Shown here piece after piece: positions 25,706 through 33,301 of a stretch of 37,879 nucleotides of DNA. The notes beneath the pieces are model-generated. The model was given only the letters and a program-made list of their open reading frames with translations, had not been told where the DNA came from and did no database searches. Origin of the DNA: DASROJ01 sp035646975 (GTDB lineage Bacteria > Acidobacteriota > Polarisedimenticolia > JACPZX01 > DASXTC01); assembly GCA_035646975.1 (NCBI GenBank), contig DASROJ010000210.1, positions 1-37,879 on the forward strand. Direction: 5' to 3'. Made by a program: the position numbers and the translations under genes. Positions within the stretch are counted from its first letter, which is position 1. Every line of letters starts with the position of its first letter.

Positions 25706-26059
25706 TCACACCCATTCGAGCGCATCCTTCTTCCAGGCATAGAAATAGCCCAGAACCAGGATGGCGATGAAGATGAGCATCTCGATGAAGCCGAACACGC
25801 CGAGCGCGTTGAACCGGACGGCCCAGGGGAACAGGAAGATCACCTCGACGTCGAACACCACGAACAGGACGGCGATGATGTAGTACTTGACCGAGTAGCG
25901 CCCCCGCGCCTCCCCTTCGGCTTCCACGCCGCACTCGTAGGCGGACGACTTGATGACCGCGTAGTTGGAGGGCCGCACCACTCTGGCGAGCAGCAGCGTG
26001 GCAAGCGGAAACGCCGTGGCCACCAGAATGAAAATGAGGATCGGGATGTAGCTTGCCAC
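25706..26059 (-). CDS. nuoA: NADH-quinone oxidoreductase subunit A
   Basis: 117-residue three-helix membrane subunit. Diagnostic motifs are YECGVEAEGEARGRYSVKYY (loop with the Cys of the quinone region) and FVVFDVEVIFLFPWA. Start is GTG at 26057-26059, with AGGTGG eight bases upstream; no in-frame ATG is better placed. It is the first gene of the long minus-strand operon, and the spacer in front carries a GC hairpin and a candidate promoter. Confidence 0.95.
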   Translation of the reverse strand: MASYIPILIFILVATAFPLATLLLARVVRPSNYAVIKSSAYECGVEAEGEARGRYSVKYYIIAVLFVVFDVEVIFLFPWAVRFNALGVFGFIEMLIFIAILVLGYFYAWKKDALEWV

Positions 26060-26104
26060 CTAGAGACCCACCTAGTGACTCCGTCCAGTTCCTGTAGCGC
26101 CGGG

Positions 26105-26121
26105 CCGCCCCCCCGGGGCGG
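26105..26121 (-). other. GC-only hairpin in the nuo leader
   Basis: CCGCCCC (26105-26111) and GGGGCGG (26115-26121) form a seven-base-pair stem with a three-base loop, about 45 bases before the nuoA start codon and downstream of the candidate promoter. It could affect transcript stability or translation of nuoA; no T-run follows. Confidence 0.45.
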
Positions 26122-26202
26122 ACACAGATGTCCGGCTGCTCGCGAGACCTGTACAGGGGATGATTGAGAGTCAGACCCGCGCTCCAGCACGGCTGGCGGG
26201 GT

Positions 26203-26232
26203 AACCTACCATAGTGGTTTTGGAGAGGTCAA
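26203..26232 (-). promoter_or_regulatory. Candidate promoter of the nuo-atp operon
   Basis: On the minus strand TTGACC (26227-26232) and TAGGTT (26203-26208) are spaced by 18 bases, giving a leader of about 135 bases. The -10 matches weakly, but the -35 and the spacer length match other promoters in this window. Confidence 0.4.
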
Positions 26233-26258
26233 GAATTCAGGGGGGTCTTCGTCGCCGA

Positions 26259-26954
26259 TCAGAGGGCCTTGCGCGAACGGCTGTCCATGCGCATGACGAC
26301 CCGCTCGGCGTACGAGGACGGGAAGTTGGCCGCGGTGGTTTCAATCTCGCCGCTGGCCTGCATCTTCTGAACGTATCCCGGGCCCTTGTTGTAGGCGGTC
26401 AGCGCGAGATTGACGTTGTCGTCGAACGTGTCCATCAGCTGCTTGAGGTAGTAGGCGCCCAGCGCGATGTTGGTGCGGGGATCCAGCAACCGGGCATCAC
26501 CGCCCCATTCGAGATCCAGCTGGGCCGCCAGGTCTTCCGCGGTCGATGGCAGCAGCTGCATCAGGCCGATGGCTCCCTTTTCCGAGACCGCGTCGGTTCG
26601 AAACCGGCTCTCCGAGAAGATGACGGCCAGGAGCAGACGCGGGTCGATTTCCTGGCGCCGGCTTTCCTCGGCCACCGACTGGGCAATGGCCCGGAGCTGC
26701 CCTGCCGGCAAGCGCACGCCGTTGTGATTCAGGAACTCGGCAACCATCAAGGCGGTGGCGGCCTCAGGCCCACGGACGATCGGAACTTCCGCAACCAACC
26801 GCCAGGGGTCCTCGGGGGCCCAGGCCGGGGTGCCGACGAGAGTGGCGAGAACCGCGGTCAGTCCGAGCAGGCAAAGGCAGGTTCCCTGCCGCAGCCAGCG
26901 TCTCAGCCTTCGGACTCGCCTGGTCATCTTGGTCGACTTCGTCGTCGATCTCAT
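26259..26954 (-). CDS. Soluble lytic transglycosylase-like exported protein
   Basis: 231 residues. A basic N-terminus and hydrophobic segment (about 24-45, CLLGLTAVLATLVGTPAWA) give export to the periplasm. An SLT-type lysozyme-fold domain follows (about 90-225), with the catalytic Glu in FSESRF, then GAIGLMQLLPSTA, LDPRTNIALGAYYLKQL and ALTAYNKGPG. Such enzymes cleave peptidoglycan glycan strands to 1,6-anhydro products. The ATG at 26952-26954 has AGGAGG six bases upstream, clearly preferred to the longer frame. It has its own promoter (27025-27054) and a 199-base gap before nuoA. Family assignment is secure; the role (recycling, secretion or division) is not. Confidence 0.92.
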   Translation of the reverse strand: MRSTTKSTKMTRRVRRLRRWLRQGTCLCLLGLTAVLATLVGTPAWAPEDPWRLVAEVPIVRGPEAATALMVAEFLNHNGVRLPAGQLRAIAQSVAEESRRQEIDPRLLLAVIFSESRFRTDAVSEKGAIGLMQLLPSTAEDLAAQLDLEWGGDARLLDPRTNIALGAYYLKQLMDTFDDNVNLALTAYNKGPGYVQKMQASGEIETTAANFPSSYAERVVMRMDSRSRKAL

Positions 26955-27024
26955 CGTGAACCTCCTGGGCACCAGACAACCGCCTTTTCGAATCCGTCTT
27001 CCAGAAGCTGTCGGGTGTGCAGGG

Positions 27025-27054
27025 ATGATAGGCAAACAGGCAGGAAGCGGTCAA
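27025..27054 (-). promoter_or_regulatory. Promoter of the lytic transglycosylase gene
   Basis: On the minus strand TTGACC (27049-27054), an 18-base spacer and TATCAT (27025-27030) give a good sigma70-like promoter. The leader would be about 64 bases and contains the strong AGGAGG site. Confidence 0.6.
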
Positions 27055-27066
27055 GCGATAAAACCG

Positions 27067-27093
27067 TACCCGGGGCGGCAAACCGCCCGGGTA
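27067..27093 (-). terminator. Hairpin with short T-run, possible terminator of the DUF192 gene
   Basis: TACCCGGGGCGG and CCGCCCGGGTA pair with one bulged G around a CAAA loop. On the minus strand the stem is followed after three bases by TTTT. It lies about 150 bases beyond the DUF192 stop and just before the next promoter, so it would insulate the two genes. The T-run is short. Confidence 0.5.
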
Positions 27094-27240
27094 TTGGACT
27101 TAAGTTACTGTGTTACAACGACTTGCTGAACTATGGCACCGGATTGATTCGCGGCCGATAGCCGGGGTTTGTTGTTGCTGCGTGTTCCATTTGTGGTGGA
27201 TTCTGTGGGGCCAGACCCATCCGGTTGTGGGTGGAGAGCC

Positions 27241-27717
27241 TCAGGGCCTGGGCGCGGAGGGAGTAAAGATGATGTGGTCTCCCAGCTTGATTCCTTCCTT
27301 GCCGGACAGCCCTGCCTGGACTTCGAGGACGTAAAGCGCGGCCTGCATCGGCTGATAGTTCGGGCAGGGGTCTTCCCGGCAGGGGGGCAGGTTTTTCTCG
27401 ATGTGGACTACCCGCCAGTGCTCGTCCAGCCAGAGGATATCCAGCGCGATGCGGCAGTTCTTCATCCAGAAGGGGTGAAAATCGATCTGTTCCATGAAGA
27501 ACACCATCCCCTCCTTGTCGGTGATGCTGTCGCGGTACATGTAGCCGCGCTCCCGGGTTTCGGGCGTATCGGCGACCTCCACCACCAGGACATGCCCCGA
27601 GGGCAGAGTGACCTGTCCGCGAGGGGTGGCGGCATGGGCCCCTGCCCGGACAAGCCCGGACACAACAAGCAGACTCAGAAGCAGTGTGGTCACCATTGGG
27701 GTGGTCAACCTGGGCAT
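27241..27717 (-). CDS. Exported DUF192 family protein
   Basis: 158 residues with a signal peptide (MPRLTTPMVTTLLLSLLVVS, ending near AHAA) and one DUF192 domain (PF02643): EVADTPETRERGYMYRD, GMVFFMEQ, FWMKNCRIALDILWLDEHWRVVHIEKN and VLEVQAG. The FWMKN motif is the family hallmark. Function is unknown; members are small secreted or periplasmic beta-rich proteins. Cysteines at the NCR, PPC and DPC positions may form a disulphide. The ATG at 27715-27717 is preceded by GGAG five bases away. It is divergent from the HEAT-repeat gene. Confidence 0.9.
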   Translation of the reverse strand: MPRLTTPMVTTLLLSLLVVSGLVRAGAHAATPRGQVTLPSGHVLVVEVADTPETRERGYMYRDSITDKEGMVFFMEQIDFHPFWMKNCRIALDILWLDEHWRVVHIEKNLPPCREDPCPNYQPMQAALYVLEVQAGLSGKEGIKLGDHIIFTPSAPRP

Positions 27718-27819
27718 CGATTCTCCTGATGATGCGCCGGCGGCCGGCAATTCCCACATGATAGCCGTTGCCGCCGGGGTCGCACCAGCAAATGCGGCCG
27801 TCGGCGATACTCAAAGGAA

Positions 27820-27849
27820 TTGACACCCGCCGTCGACCCGACCTACCAT
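27820..27849 (+). promoter_or_regulatory. Promoter of the HEAT-repeat gene
   Basis: TTGACA (27820-27825), an 18-base spacer and TACCAT (27844-27849) precede the gene; transcription would start near 27856, giving a leader of about 50 bases. Confidence 0.55.
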
Positions 27850-27906
27850 GCCCGGGCTTCACATTTTCTTCCTCCGGAGCGTGCGTCCCTTTCAGGCAAC
27901 TGAGTC

Positions 27907-29247
27907 ATGGATGAGATCACTCGTCTTGTCGACCTCCTTGGCGGAGGTGACGCCGCGGAAGATGAGCAGGTCCTGGCCCTGCTGTCCCTGCATGGCCGCA
28001 AGTCCGTCGAAGCCCTTCTCGGGGCTGCATCGGCGGCCGAAGCAAGCCGTCGGGCCGCCGCGATCACCGCACTTGGCCGCATCGGGGACCATCGGGCACG
28101 GCGCACCCTGACCCTGGCGCTGGCCGACCGCAACGCTTCGGTAAGGGCGGCCGCCGCCACGGCGCTCTCGGCCTACCCCACCGAGCAGACTGTCACGAGG
28201 CTGCGCGGAATGCTGGAAAGAGAAACCGAAGCGGAAGTGCGGCTGCGCGCCACGGCCACGCTCGTCGACCTGTTCAATTGCGGCACCGTTGAGGCGCTCG
28301 ACCCGCTGCTTTCCCTGGCGCAGGACATCAACGAGGATCGCCGGGTCAGGCTCGAGGCTCTCAAGGTGCTTGCCTCTCTTCCTCCCAGCGAGGCGCAGGC
28401 GATCGCCGCGGGACTGATCTCCGACCGGGACTCGCGGCTCAGCTCGGCGGCGATCCGGTACACCGGCCGGCAGCCCGCAGGTGGCGCCAGCGGCGCCGAG
28501 ATCGCACTGGCCGAGCTCGACTCGCCCGACTACTTCACCTACCGTCGGGCCGCGAGCCTGCTCGCCTCGTTGGGCGAGCCGGCCATCCCGACCCTCGTGA
28601 ATGCTCTCAAGGGCCGCTCCAGCGACGCCGCAGCATGCGCACGTATTGCTTCGGTGCTGCGGGAGGTGGCTCGCGGGCGAGAGCGCAGCCTGGCGCGATG
28701 CCTCGACGAAGTCGATGAAATCGTCCCTCTGGGATTGCTCGTGGACATCATCGGCGAATCGCGCGATCGCACGGCGCTGTACCATCTCAAGGGAGTCATC
28801 GACAGGCTGGCCGGGTCGGATCCCCTCGTCGGCGCCGACACGGAATTGCCGGCCCGGCAGATGATCACCGCGAAAGCCCACTACTACCTCGCGCGGGCCG
28901 GCAGCCGGGTGGCGTTCGGCAGTTTGAAAGCTCTGTTGTGCCGGCAGGACGCCCCCCTGATGGGCGAGGTGCTGATGGCGGTGGAGGCGATCGGAGGCCG
29001 CGAGGAGCTCATCGATCTCCTGTCCCACTATGGCCGCGAGCAGGGCTGGATGAGGGATCGCATCCGCGAATCGTTCCGGCGGCTGATGAAAGCGGCGCGA
29101 GTGCCGGCGGACGATCGGATTTTCTCCCGCCTCGATGACCAGCGGGCGGTCTGGCTGCACGAGATACTCAGCTCGCAGGAGCCTCGCGGCGTGCCGGGCT
29201 TCCCCGCGCCGCAAAGACGCAGGCCGCGCCGCGTTGACAGTGCCTGA
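27907..29247 (+). CDS. HEAT-repeat protein of unknown function
   Basis: 446-residue cytoplasmic protein built of helical pairs. Repeats of the HEAT/PBS-lyase type can be seen about every 30-37 residues (SRRAAAITALGRIGDHRARRTL, SVRAAAATALSAYPTEQTVTRL, EVRLRATATLVDLF, RRAASLLASLGEPAIPTLVNAL). No enzymatic motif, signal peptide or membrane helix is visible, so a protein-binding scaffold is likely. ATG at 27907 is the first possible start, because an in-frame TGA lies two codons upstream; its ribosome site is poor. The last codons contain the -35 box of the pgk promoter, so the gene end is functionally constrained. Partner proteins are unknown; neighbours are glycolytic genes and DUF192. Confidence 0.82.
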   Translation: MDEITRLVDLLGGGDAAEDEQVLALLSLHGRKSVEALLGAASAAEASRRAAAITALGRIGDHRARRTLTLALADRNASVRAAAATALSAYPTEQTVTRLRGMLERETEAEVRLRATATLVDLFNCGTVEALDPLLSLAQDINEDRRVRLEALKVLASLPPSEAQAIAAGLISDRDSRLSSAAIRYTGRQPAGGASGAEIALAELDSPDYFTYRRAASLLASLGEPAIPTLVNALKGRSSDAAACARIASVLREVARGRERSLARCLDEVDEIVPLGLLVDIIGESRDRTALYHLKGVIDRLAGSDPLVGADTELPARQMITAKAHYYLARAGSRVAFGSLKALLCRQDAPLMGEVLMAVEAIGGREELIDLLSHYGREQGWMRDRIRESFRRLMKAARVPADDRIFSRLDDQRAVWLHEILSSQEPRGVPGFPAPQRRRPRRVDSA

Positions 29248-29263
29248 GACCCACCCGTATAAT
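29234..29263 (+). promoter_or_regulatory. Consensus promoter of pgk, leaderless configuration
   Basis: TTGACA (29234-29239), an 18-base spacer and TATAAT (29258-29263) match both sigma70 hexamers perfectly. Only nine bases separate the -10 box from the pgk ATG, so with the usual start 6-8 bases downstream the mRNA leader would be 0-3 bases and no ribosome site fits. The -35 lies inside the end of the HEAT gene. Confidence 0.75.
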
Positions 29264-29272
29264 CGGCGACCC

Positions 29273-30472
29273 ATGAAAAAGCTCTCGGTGAAGAACCTCG
29301 AAGTGCGCGGCAAGCGCGTCTTCGTGCGGGTCGACTTCAACGTGCCCCTGTCCTCCGAGGGCCGGCTGGTCTCGGTTGCCGACGATCGGCGCATCGTCGA
29401 GAGCCTGCCGACGATCAAGCACATCCTCGATCAGGGCGGTTCGATCGTCGCCGCGTCGCACCTGGGCCGGCCGAAGGGAAAGGTCGATGCGAAGCAATCG
29501 CTTTCTCCCGTGGCCCGCAGGCTCGCCGAGCTGCTCGGCAGGCCGGTGGCGTTTGCACCCGATTGCATCGGCCCGGACCCGGCTGCCATCGCCGCGAACA
29601 TGAAGCCAGGCGATGTCCTGCTGCTGGAGAACCTGCGCTTCCACAAGGAAGAAGAAGCAGACGACGAGGCATTCGCCGCCGAGCTGGCGACCCTCGCCGA
29701 TGTCTACGTGAATGACGCCTTCGGCTCGGCGCACCGCGCTCACGCTTCGGTGCATGCCATCACACGCCATTTCAGTCAGGCGGCCGCGGGGCTGCTGATG
29801 GACAAGGAGCTGGTCAGCCTCGGCAGGCTGCTGACGGACCCGGCACGCCCCTTCGTGGTGGTGGTGGGAGGCGCGAAGGTCAGCGACAAGCTCGACCTTC
29901 TCGAGCACCTGATCGAGCGCTGCAATACGCTGATCGTGGGCGGGGCCATGGCCTTCACGTTTCTGAAGGCTCTGGGCCACGAGATCGGCTCGTCCCTGGC
30001 CGACCCCGAAAAGGAGATGGAAGCCCGCGACCTGATGACGCTGGCCGCCGTCAAGGGAGTCTCCTTCCTCCTGCCGGAAGACCACATGGAATCCAGGGCG
30101 GGAAGTGGCGAGGCTGGCCGGCCGACCAGGGGGCCGGCGGTTTCGCCCGGATACATGGGGCTCGATATCGGACCGAAGAGCATCGCCGCCTTCAAGCTCG
30201 AGATCGCCAAAGGGAAGACCATTCTCTGGAACGGCCCGATGGGCAAGTTCGAGGACCGTGGATTCGGCGCCGGCACCGAGGCGATCGCGCGCGCCATCGG
30301 CGCCGCCAATGCGTTCACGGTGGTGGGCGGCGGTGATTCAGCGGCAGCGGTCAAGAAGTTCGGGCTGGAGTCCTCCTACTCCCACATCTCCACGGGTGGC
30401 GGGGCCTCGCTCGAATACCTCTCCGGAAAGACGCTTCCCGGCGTTGCCGCGCTGACCGACGTCGCGCCGTGA
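29273..30472 (+). CDS. pgk: Phosphoglycerate kinase
   Basis: 399-residue glycolytic enzyme transferring phosphate from 1,3-bisphosphoglycerate to ADP. Motifs: KRVFVRVDFNVPL (N-terminal substrate strand), HLGRPKG, LLENLRFHKEEE, VYVNDAFGSAHRAHAS, FVVVVGGAKVSDK, GGAMAFTFLKA, the nucleotide-binding LWNGPMGKFE and GGGDSAAAV, and STGGGASLEYL. Length is standard. MKKLSVKNLE matches the usual PGK start, supporting ATG at 29273 even though it has no ribosome site and the promoter suggests a leaderless transcript. It overlaps tpiA by four bases (GTGA). Confidence 0.97.
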   Translation: MKKLSVKNLEVRGKRVFVRVDFNVPLSSEGRLVSVADDRRIVESLPTIKHILDQGGSIVAASHLGRPKGKVDAKQSLSPVARRLAELLGRPVAFAPDCIGPDPAAIAANMKPGDVLLLENLRFHKEEEADDEAFAAELATLADVYVNDAFGSAHRAHASVHAITRHFSQAAAGLLMDKELVSLGRLLTDPARPFVVVVGGAKVSDKLDLLEHLIERCNTLIVGGAMAFTFLKALGHEIGSSLADPEKEMEARDLMTLAAVKGVSFLLPEDHMESRAGSGEAGRPTRGPAVSPGYMGLDIGPKSIAAFKLEIAKGKTILWNGPMGKFEDRGFGAGTEAIARAIGAANAFTVVGGGDSAAAVKKFGLESSYSHISTGGGASLEYLSGKTLPGVAALTDVAP

Positions 30473-31254
30473 ACGTCCCCATGCTCGTCGGCAACTGGAA
30501 GATGAACAAGACCCCCTCCGAGACCGAGGCGCTTCTTTCGGAGCTGATTACCCCTCTCGTGCTGCTTTCGGCCGAGGGGCGGATGGAGATCGCGCTGGCG
30601 CCCTCCTTCACCTCCCTGCCGCTGGCGGCACGCATCCTGGCCGGCTCCGGCATCGCTCTTTGCGGGCAGGATTGCCACTGGAGCGATGAGGGGCCCTATA
30701 CCGGGGAGGTCTCGGCGCAGATGCTGGCCGAAGTCGGGTGCCGCTACGTGCTGCTTGGACACTCCGAGCGACGGGAGCATTTCGCGGAGACCAGCCGCAC
30801 GGTGAACATGAAGGCGAAACGGGCGCTGTTCTGGGGTATGACCCCGATCATCTGCGTGGGCGAAAAAGAAGATGAAAGGGCGGCCGGCCGCACCGAGATG
30901 GTAGTCGAGGCGGAGCTCAAGCGCTGCCTGGCGGATCTCGTGCTCGAGAAGGGGCAGCGTCTGATGGTCGCCTACGAGCCGGTCTGGGCGATTGGCACCG
31001 GCAAGACCCCCGAGCCCGCAGAGGTCGACGCGGTGCACCGGCTCATACGCTGCGAGCTGGAGCAGAGCTATGGAAGGGACAGCGGCGCGAGACTGCCCGT
31101 ATTATACGGGGGAAGCGTCAACCACTCGAACGTCGGCGTGATGATGTCGCTCGAGGCCATCGACGGCGTTCTGGTCGGCGGAGCGAGCCTGACCGCCCAC
31201 GGCTTTCTGTCGATCGCCGAGCAGGTCGCCGGCGGCAGGGGGCAGGCGAAGTGA
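30469..31254 (+). CDS. tpiA: Triose-phosphate isomerase
   Basis: 261-residue TIM-barrel enzyme. Catalytic residues are visible: Lys11 in GNWKMNK, His98 in LLGHSERR and Glu170 in AYEPVWAIGTGK, with the phosphate-binding YGGSVN and VGGASL loops near the C-terminus. The start is GTG at 30469, overlapping the pgk stop as GTGA; ATG at 30481 would leave only four residues before the catalytic strand and is less likely. Co-transcribed with pgk. Confidence 0.96.
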   Translation: MNVPMLVGNWKMNKTPSETEALLSELITPLVLLSAEGRMEIALAPSFTSLPLAARILAGSGIALCGQDCHWSDEGPYTGEVSAQMLAEVGCRYVLLGHSERREHFAETSRTVNMKAKRALFWGMTPIICVGEKEDERAAGRTEMVVEAELKRCLADLVLEKGQRLMVAYEPVWAIGTGKTPEPAEVDAVHRLIRCELEQSYGRDSGARLPVLYGGSVNHSNVGVMMSLEAIDGVLVGGASLTAHGFLSIAEQVAGGRGQAK

Positions 31255-31269
31255 CACGCTGATCCGCCG

Positions 31270-31298
31270 TTGAGGCAGCGCGGTCCCTGTGCTATATT
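31270..31298 (+). promoter_or_regulatory. Promoter of secG
   Basis: TTGAGG (31270-31275), a 17-base spacer and TATATT (31293-31298) lie between tpiA and secG, with a predicted start near 31305. The unit could also drive the tRNA and YggX-like gene downstream. Confidence 0.55.
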
Positions 31299-31320
31299 TT
31301 CGCACCCACGAAGCAGGACT

Positions 31321-31335
31321 ATGGAGTCGGCATGA
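31321..31335 (+). other. Four-codon upstream ORF overlapping the secG start
   Basis: ATG GAG TCG GCA TGA lies in the short secG leader, with AGGA just upstream; its TGA overlaps the secG ATG as ATGA. The same GGAG inside it can serve as the secG ribosome site. It may be chance or a coupling device. Confidence 0.3.
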
Positions 31336-31676
31336 TCATCTTGCTCACGATTGTTCATCTGTTCGTTTGCGTGTTCCTGATCCTGGTCGTGCTGCTGCAG
31401 ACCGGCAAGGGAGCCGACGTCGCCGCTGCCTTCGGCGGCACCAGCCAGACGGCGTTCGGCGCCAGAGGCGCGACGACCCTGCTTTCCAAGCTGACGACCG
31501 GCTCGGCGATTGTCTTCATGATCACGTCGTTCACGCTGGCCATGATGGCCAACAAGGGAGGCTCGTCGGTGGTTACCGATGAAGCGGCCCAGCAGCAGCG
31601 TTCGGCGCCGGCTGTTCCTGCCCCGTCTGCGCCGGCGCCATCCAACCAGACGCCTCCTCCGAACCCTCAGCAGTAG
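31332..31676 (+). CDS. secG: Preprotein translocase subunit SecG
   Basis: 114-residue inner-membrane subunit of the SecYEG channel. Two membrane helices (ILLTIVHLFVCVFLILVVLLQ and SAIVFMITSFTLAMMAN) flank the conserved cytoplasmic loop GKGADVAAAFGGTSQTAFGARG. A Ser/Pro/Ala/Gln-rich tail (85-114) is low-complexity, as is common. GGAG lies five bases before the ATG. It follows the pgk-tpiA pair and precedes a tRNA-Leu gene, an arrangement seen in many bacteria. Confidence 0.96.
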   Translation: MIILLTIVHLFVCVFLILVVLLQTGKGADVAAAFGGTSQTAFGARGATTLLSKLTTGSAIVFMITSFTLAMMANKGGSSVVTDEAAQQQRSAPAVPAPSAPAPSNQTPPPNPQQ

Positions 31677-31718
31677 GGACGAAGGCGCCTGAGGTCATTT
31701 GGTTCAGCCATGTCGAGT

Positions 31719-31803
31719 GCCGAAGTGGTGAAACTGGCAGACACACCATCTTGAGGGGGTGGCGCCGCGAGGCATGCGGGTTCGAATCCCGCCTTCGGCA
31801 CCA
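31719..31803 (+). tRNA. tRNA-Leu (anticodon GAG)
   Basis: Full class II cloverleaf: acceptor GCCGAAG pairs with CTTCGGC (31793-31799), followed by A and an encoded CCA. The anticodon stem CCATC pairs with GGTGG around loop TTGAGGG, anticodon GAG at 31753-31755, reading CUC/CUU Leu codons. A long variable arm and the T-loop TTCGAAT are present. Confidence 0.97.
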
Positions 31804-31826
31804 AGTCCAACCGGGGTCTCGAAACG

Positions 31827-32066
31827 ATGTCAACCATGACTTGCCGTCGATGCACACTCGCCAGGGAATCGCTTGAAAAAGCTCCGTTCCGCGGCGCGCT
31901 GGGGCAGAAGATCTTCGAGAACATCTGCAAGGACTGCTGGGCGGAATGGCAGGGAATGCAGACGAAGATCATCAACGAGTACCGGCTGAGCCTCGGTGAC
32001 CCCCGTGGACAGGAAATGCTCGATCAGCAGCTCAAGATCTTCCTGAACCTCGCCGACCTCCCCTAG
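31827..32066 (+). CDS. YggX-like Fe(2+)-trafficking / oxidative-damage-protection protein with two CxxC pairs
   Basis: 79 residues aligning with the YggX family (PF04362): GALGQKIFENICKDCWAEWQ, QTKIINEYRLSL and QQLKIFL match the helical core. The family is linked to iron-sulfur protection, with a single reactive Cys in the enterobacterial protein. Here four Cys form two CxxC pairs (Cys6/Cys9, Cys34/Cys37), so a metal site is plausible. ATG at 31827 is chosen; ATG at 31836 is possible. It sits 24 bases after the tRNA and its TAG overlaps the stop of the convergent dehydratase gene in CTAG. Confidence 0.85.
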   Translation: MSTMTCRRCTLARESLEKAPFRGALGQKIFENICKDCWAEWQGMQTKIINEYRLSLGDPRGQEMLDQQLKIFLNLADLP

Positions 32067-33301
32067 CGGGCGCCGCGCTCCGCGCGCTCGATCTTGTAGC
32101 CCGCCTCCTTCAACGAGCGGATGATCTCCTGGACATGGGCCGCGTTGCGCGTCTCGACCAGCAGCTCGACCTCCACCCATCCAAGCGGGATCCGCCAGCC
32201 GGCGCGATTGTGCCGGACATCAAGGACGTTGATGCGTCTCTGCGACAGATGCGTGAGCATGCCATACAGCCGGCCAGGCTTGTCCGGTATCTGGGACCGA
32301 AGCACGAGGTAGCGGTTGGCGCGTGAAAGCCCCTGCTCCACCACGCGCGCCATCATGTTGAGATCGACGTTCCCCCCCGAGATGACCGCGCAGACACGAC
32401 CGAGCCGCCTGCTCACCCGGCCGGCGAGCAGGGCCGCCACGCCGACGGCTCCGGCGCCCTCCGCGACGAGCTTCGATTCCTCCAGCAGCCTGACCATCGA
32501 CTCGGCGATCTCTTCTTCGGTGACATCGACCATGTCATCGACATACTCATGGATGATCGGCATCGTGACCGCGCTTGCCTGCTTGAATCTGATCGCATCC
32601 GCAAGCGTGTCCGCGCTGGGCAGGCTGGCGATCCGTCCTTCCTGGAACGACCTGACGACGGGCGCCGCCCCGCGAGCCTGCACGCCGATAATGCGGACCC
32701 GGGGGTTGAGCGACTTCACCGCGATGGCGATACCGGAGATCAGCCCGCCGCCACCCACCGGCACGAGGATCGCCTGGACATCGGGAAAGGCCTCGAGGAT
32801 CTCCAGCCCGATGGTTCCCTGTCCCGCCATGACATTGCGATCTTCGTAGGCGTGCACGAATGTCAGGCGCCGGCGTCTGCCGATTTCGCCCGCCTTCCTG
32901 AATGCCTCCTCCAGCGAGCCGCCATGCAGGATGACCTCCGCGCCGTATCCCTTCGTGCGGTCGACCTTGATGAGCGGCGTCTCCTCGGGCATGACGATCG
33001 TCGAGGGAATCCCGAGTCGACTCGCCGCCAGCGCGACGCCTTGCGCGTGGTTTCCCGCCGAGGCTGCGATGACGCCACGCCTGGCTTTCAGCCTCGAGAT
33101 CCGGTTGTAGGCCCCGCGGATCTTGAATGACCCGGCAAGCTGAAGGTTCTCCGCCTTGAAGCGGACCTGCCGGCCCGCGAGGCGCGAAAAACCGGGCGCT
33201 CCGAGCAGCGGGGTCGGGTCGAGCAGCGGCGCCAGCAGCCGCCGCGCGTCCTCGAGATCCGCGAAGGTGGGAGCCCCCTTGATCCGATCGGTGGGCTTCA
33301 T
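32063..33301 (-). CDS. ilvA: Threonine ammonia-lyase (threonine dehydratase) with C-terminal ACT domain
   Basis: 412-residue PLP enzyme converting threonine to 2-oxobutyrate and ammonia, the first step towards isoleucine. Lys60 in GSFKIRGAYN binds PLP; ASAGNHAQGVA and the phosphate-binding VGGGGLISGIA follow, and SGGNVD ends the catalytic part. Residues about 330-410 form one ACT-like domain (LRSQIPDKPGRLYGMLTHL), the short-form arrangement shared by catabolic TdcB-like and many biosynthetic enzymes, so catabolic use is not excluded. Its ATG overlaps the mutY stop as ATGA; a longer frame reaching 33814 runs through mutY and is rejected. Confidence 0.93.
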   Translation of the reverse strand: MKPTDRIKGAPTFADLEDARRLLAPLLDPTPLLGAPGFSRLAGRQVRFKAENLQLAGSFKIRGAYNRISRLKARRGVIAASAGNHAQGVALAASRLGIPSTIVMPEETPLIKVDRTKGYGAEVILHGGSLEEAFRKAGEIGRRRRLTFVHAYEDRNVMAGQGTIGLEILEAFPDVQAILVPVGGGGLISGIAIAVKSLNPRVRIIGVQARGAAPVVRSFQEGRIASLPSADTLADAIRFKQASAVTMPIIHEYVDDMVDVTEEEIAESMVRLLEESKLVAEGAGAVGVAALLAGRVSRRLGRVCAVISGGNVDLNMMARVVEQGLSRANRYLVLRSQIPDKPGRLYGMLTHLSQRRINVLDVRHNRAGWRIPLGWVEVELLVETRNAAHVQEIIRSLKEAGYKIERAERGAR

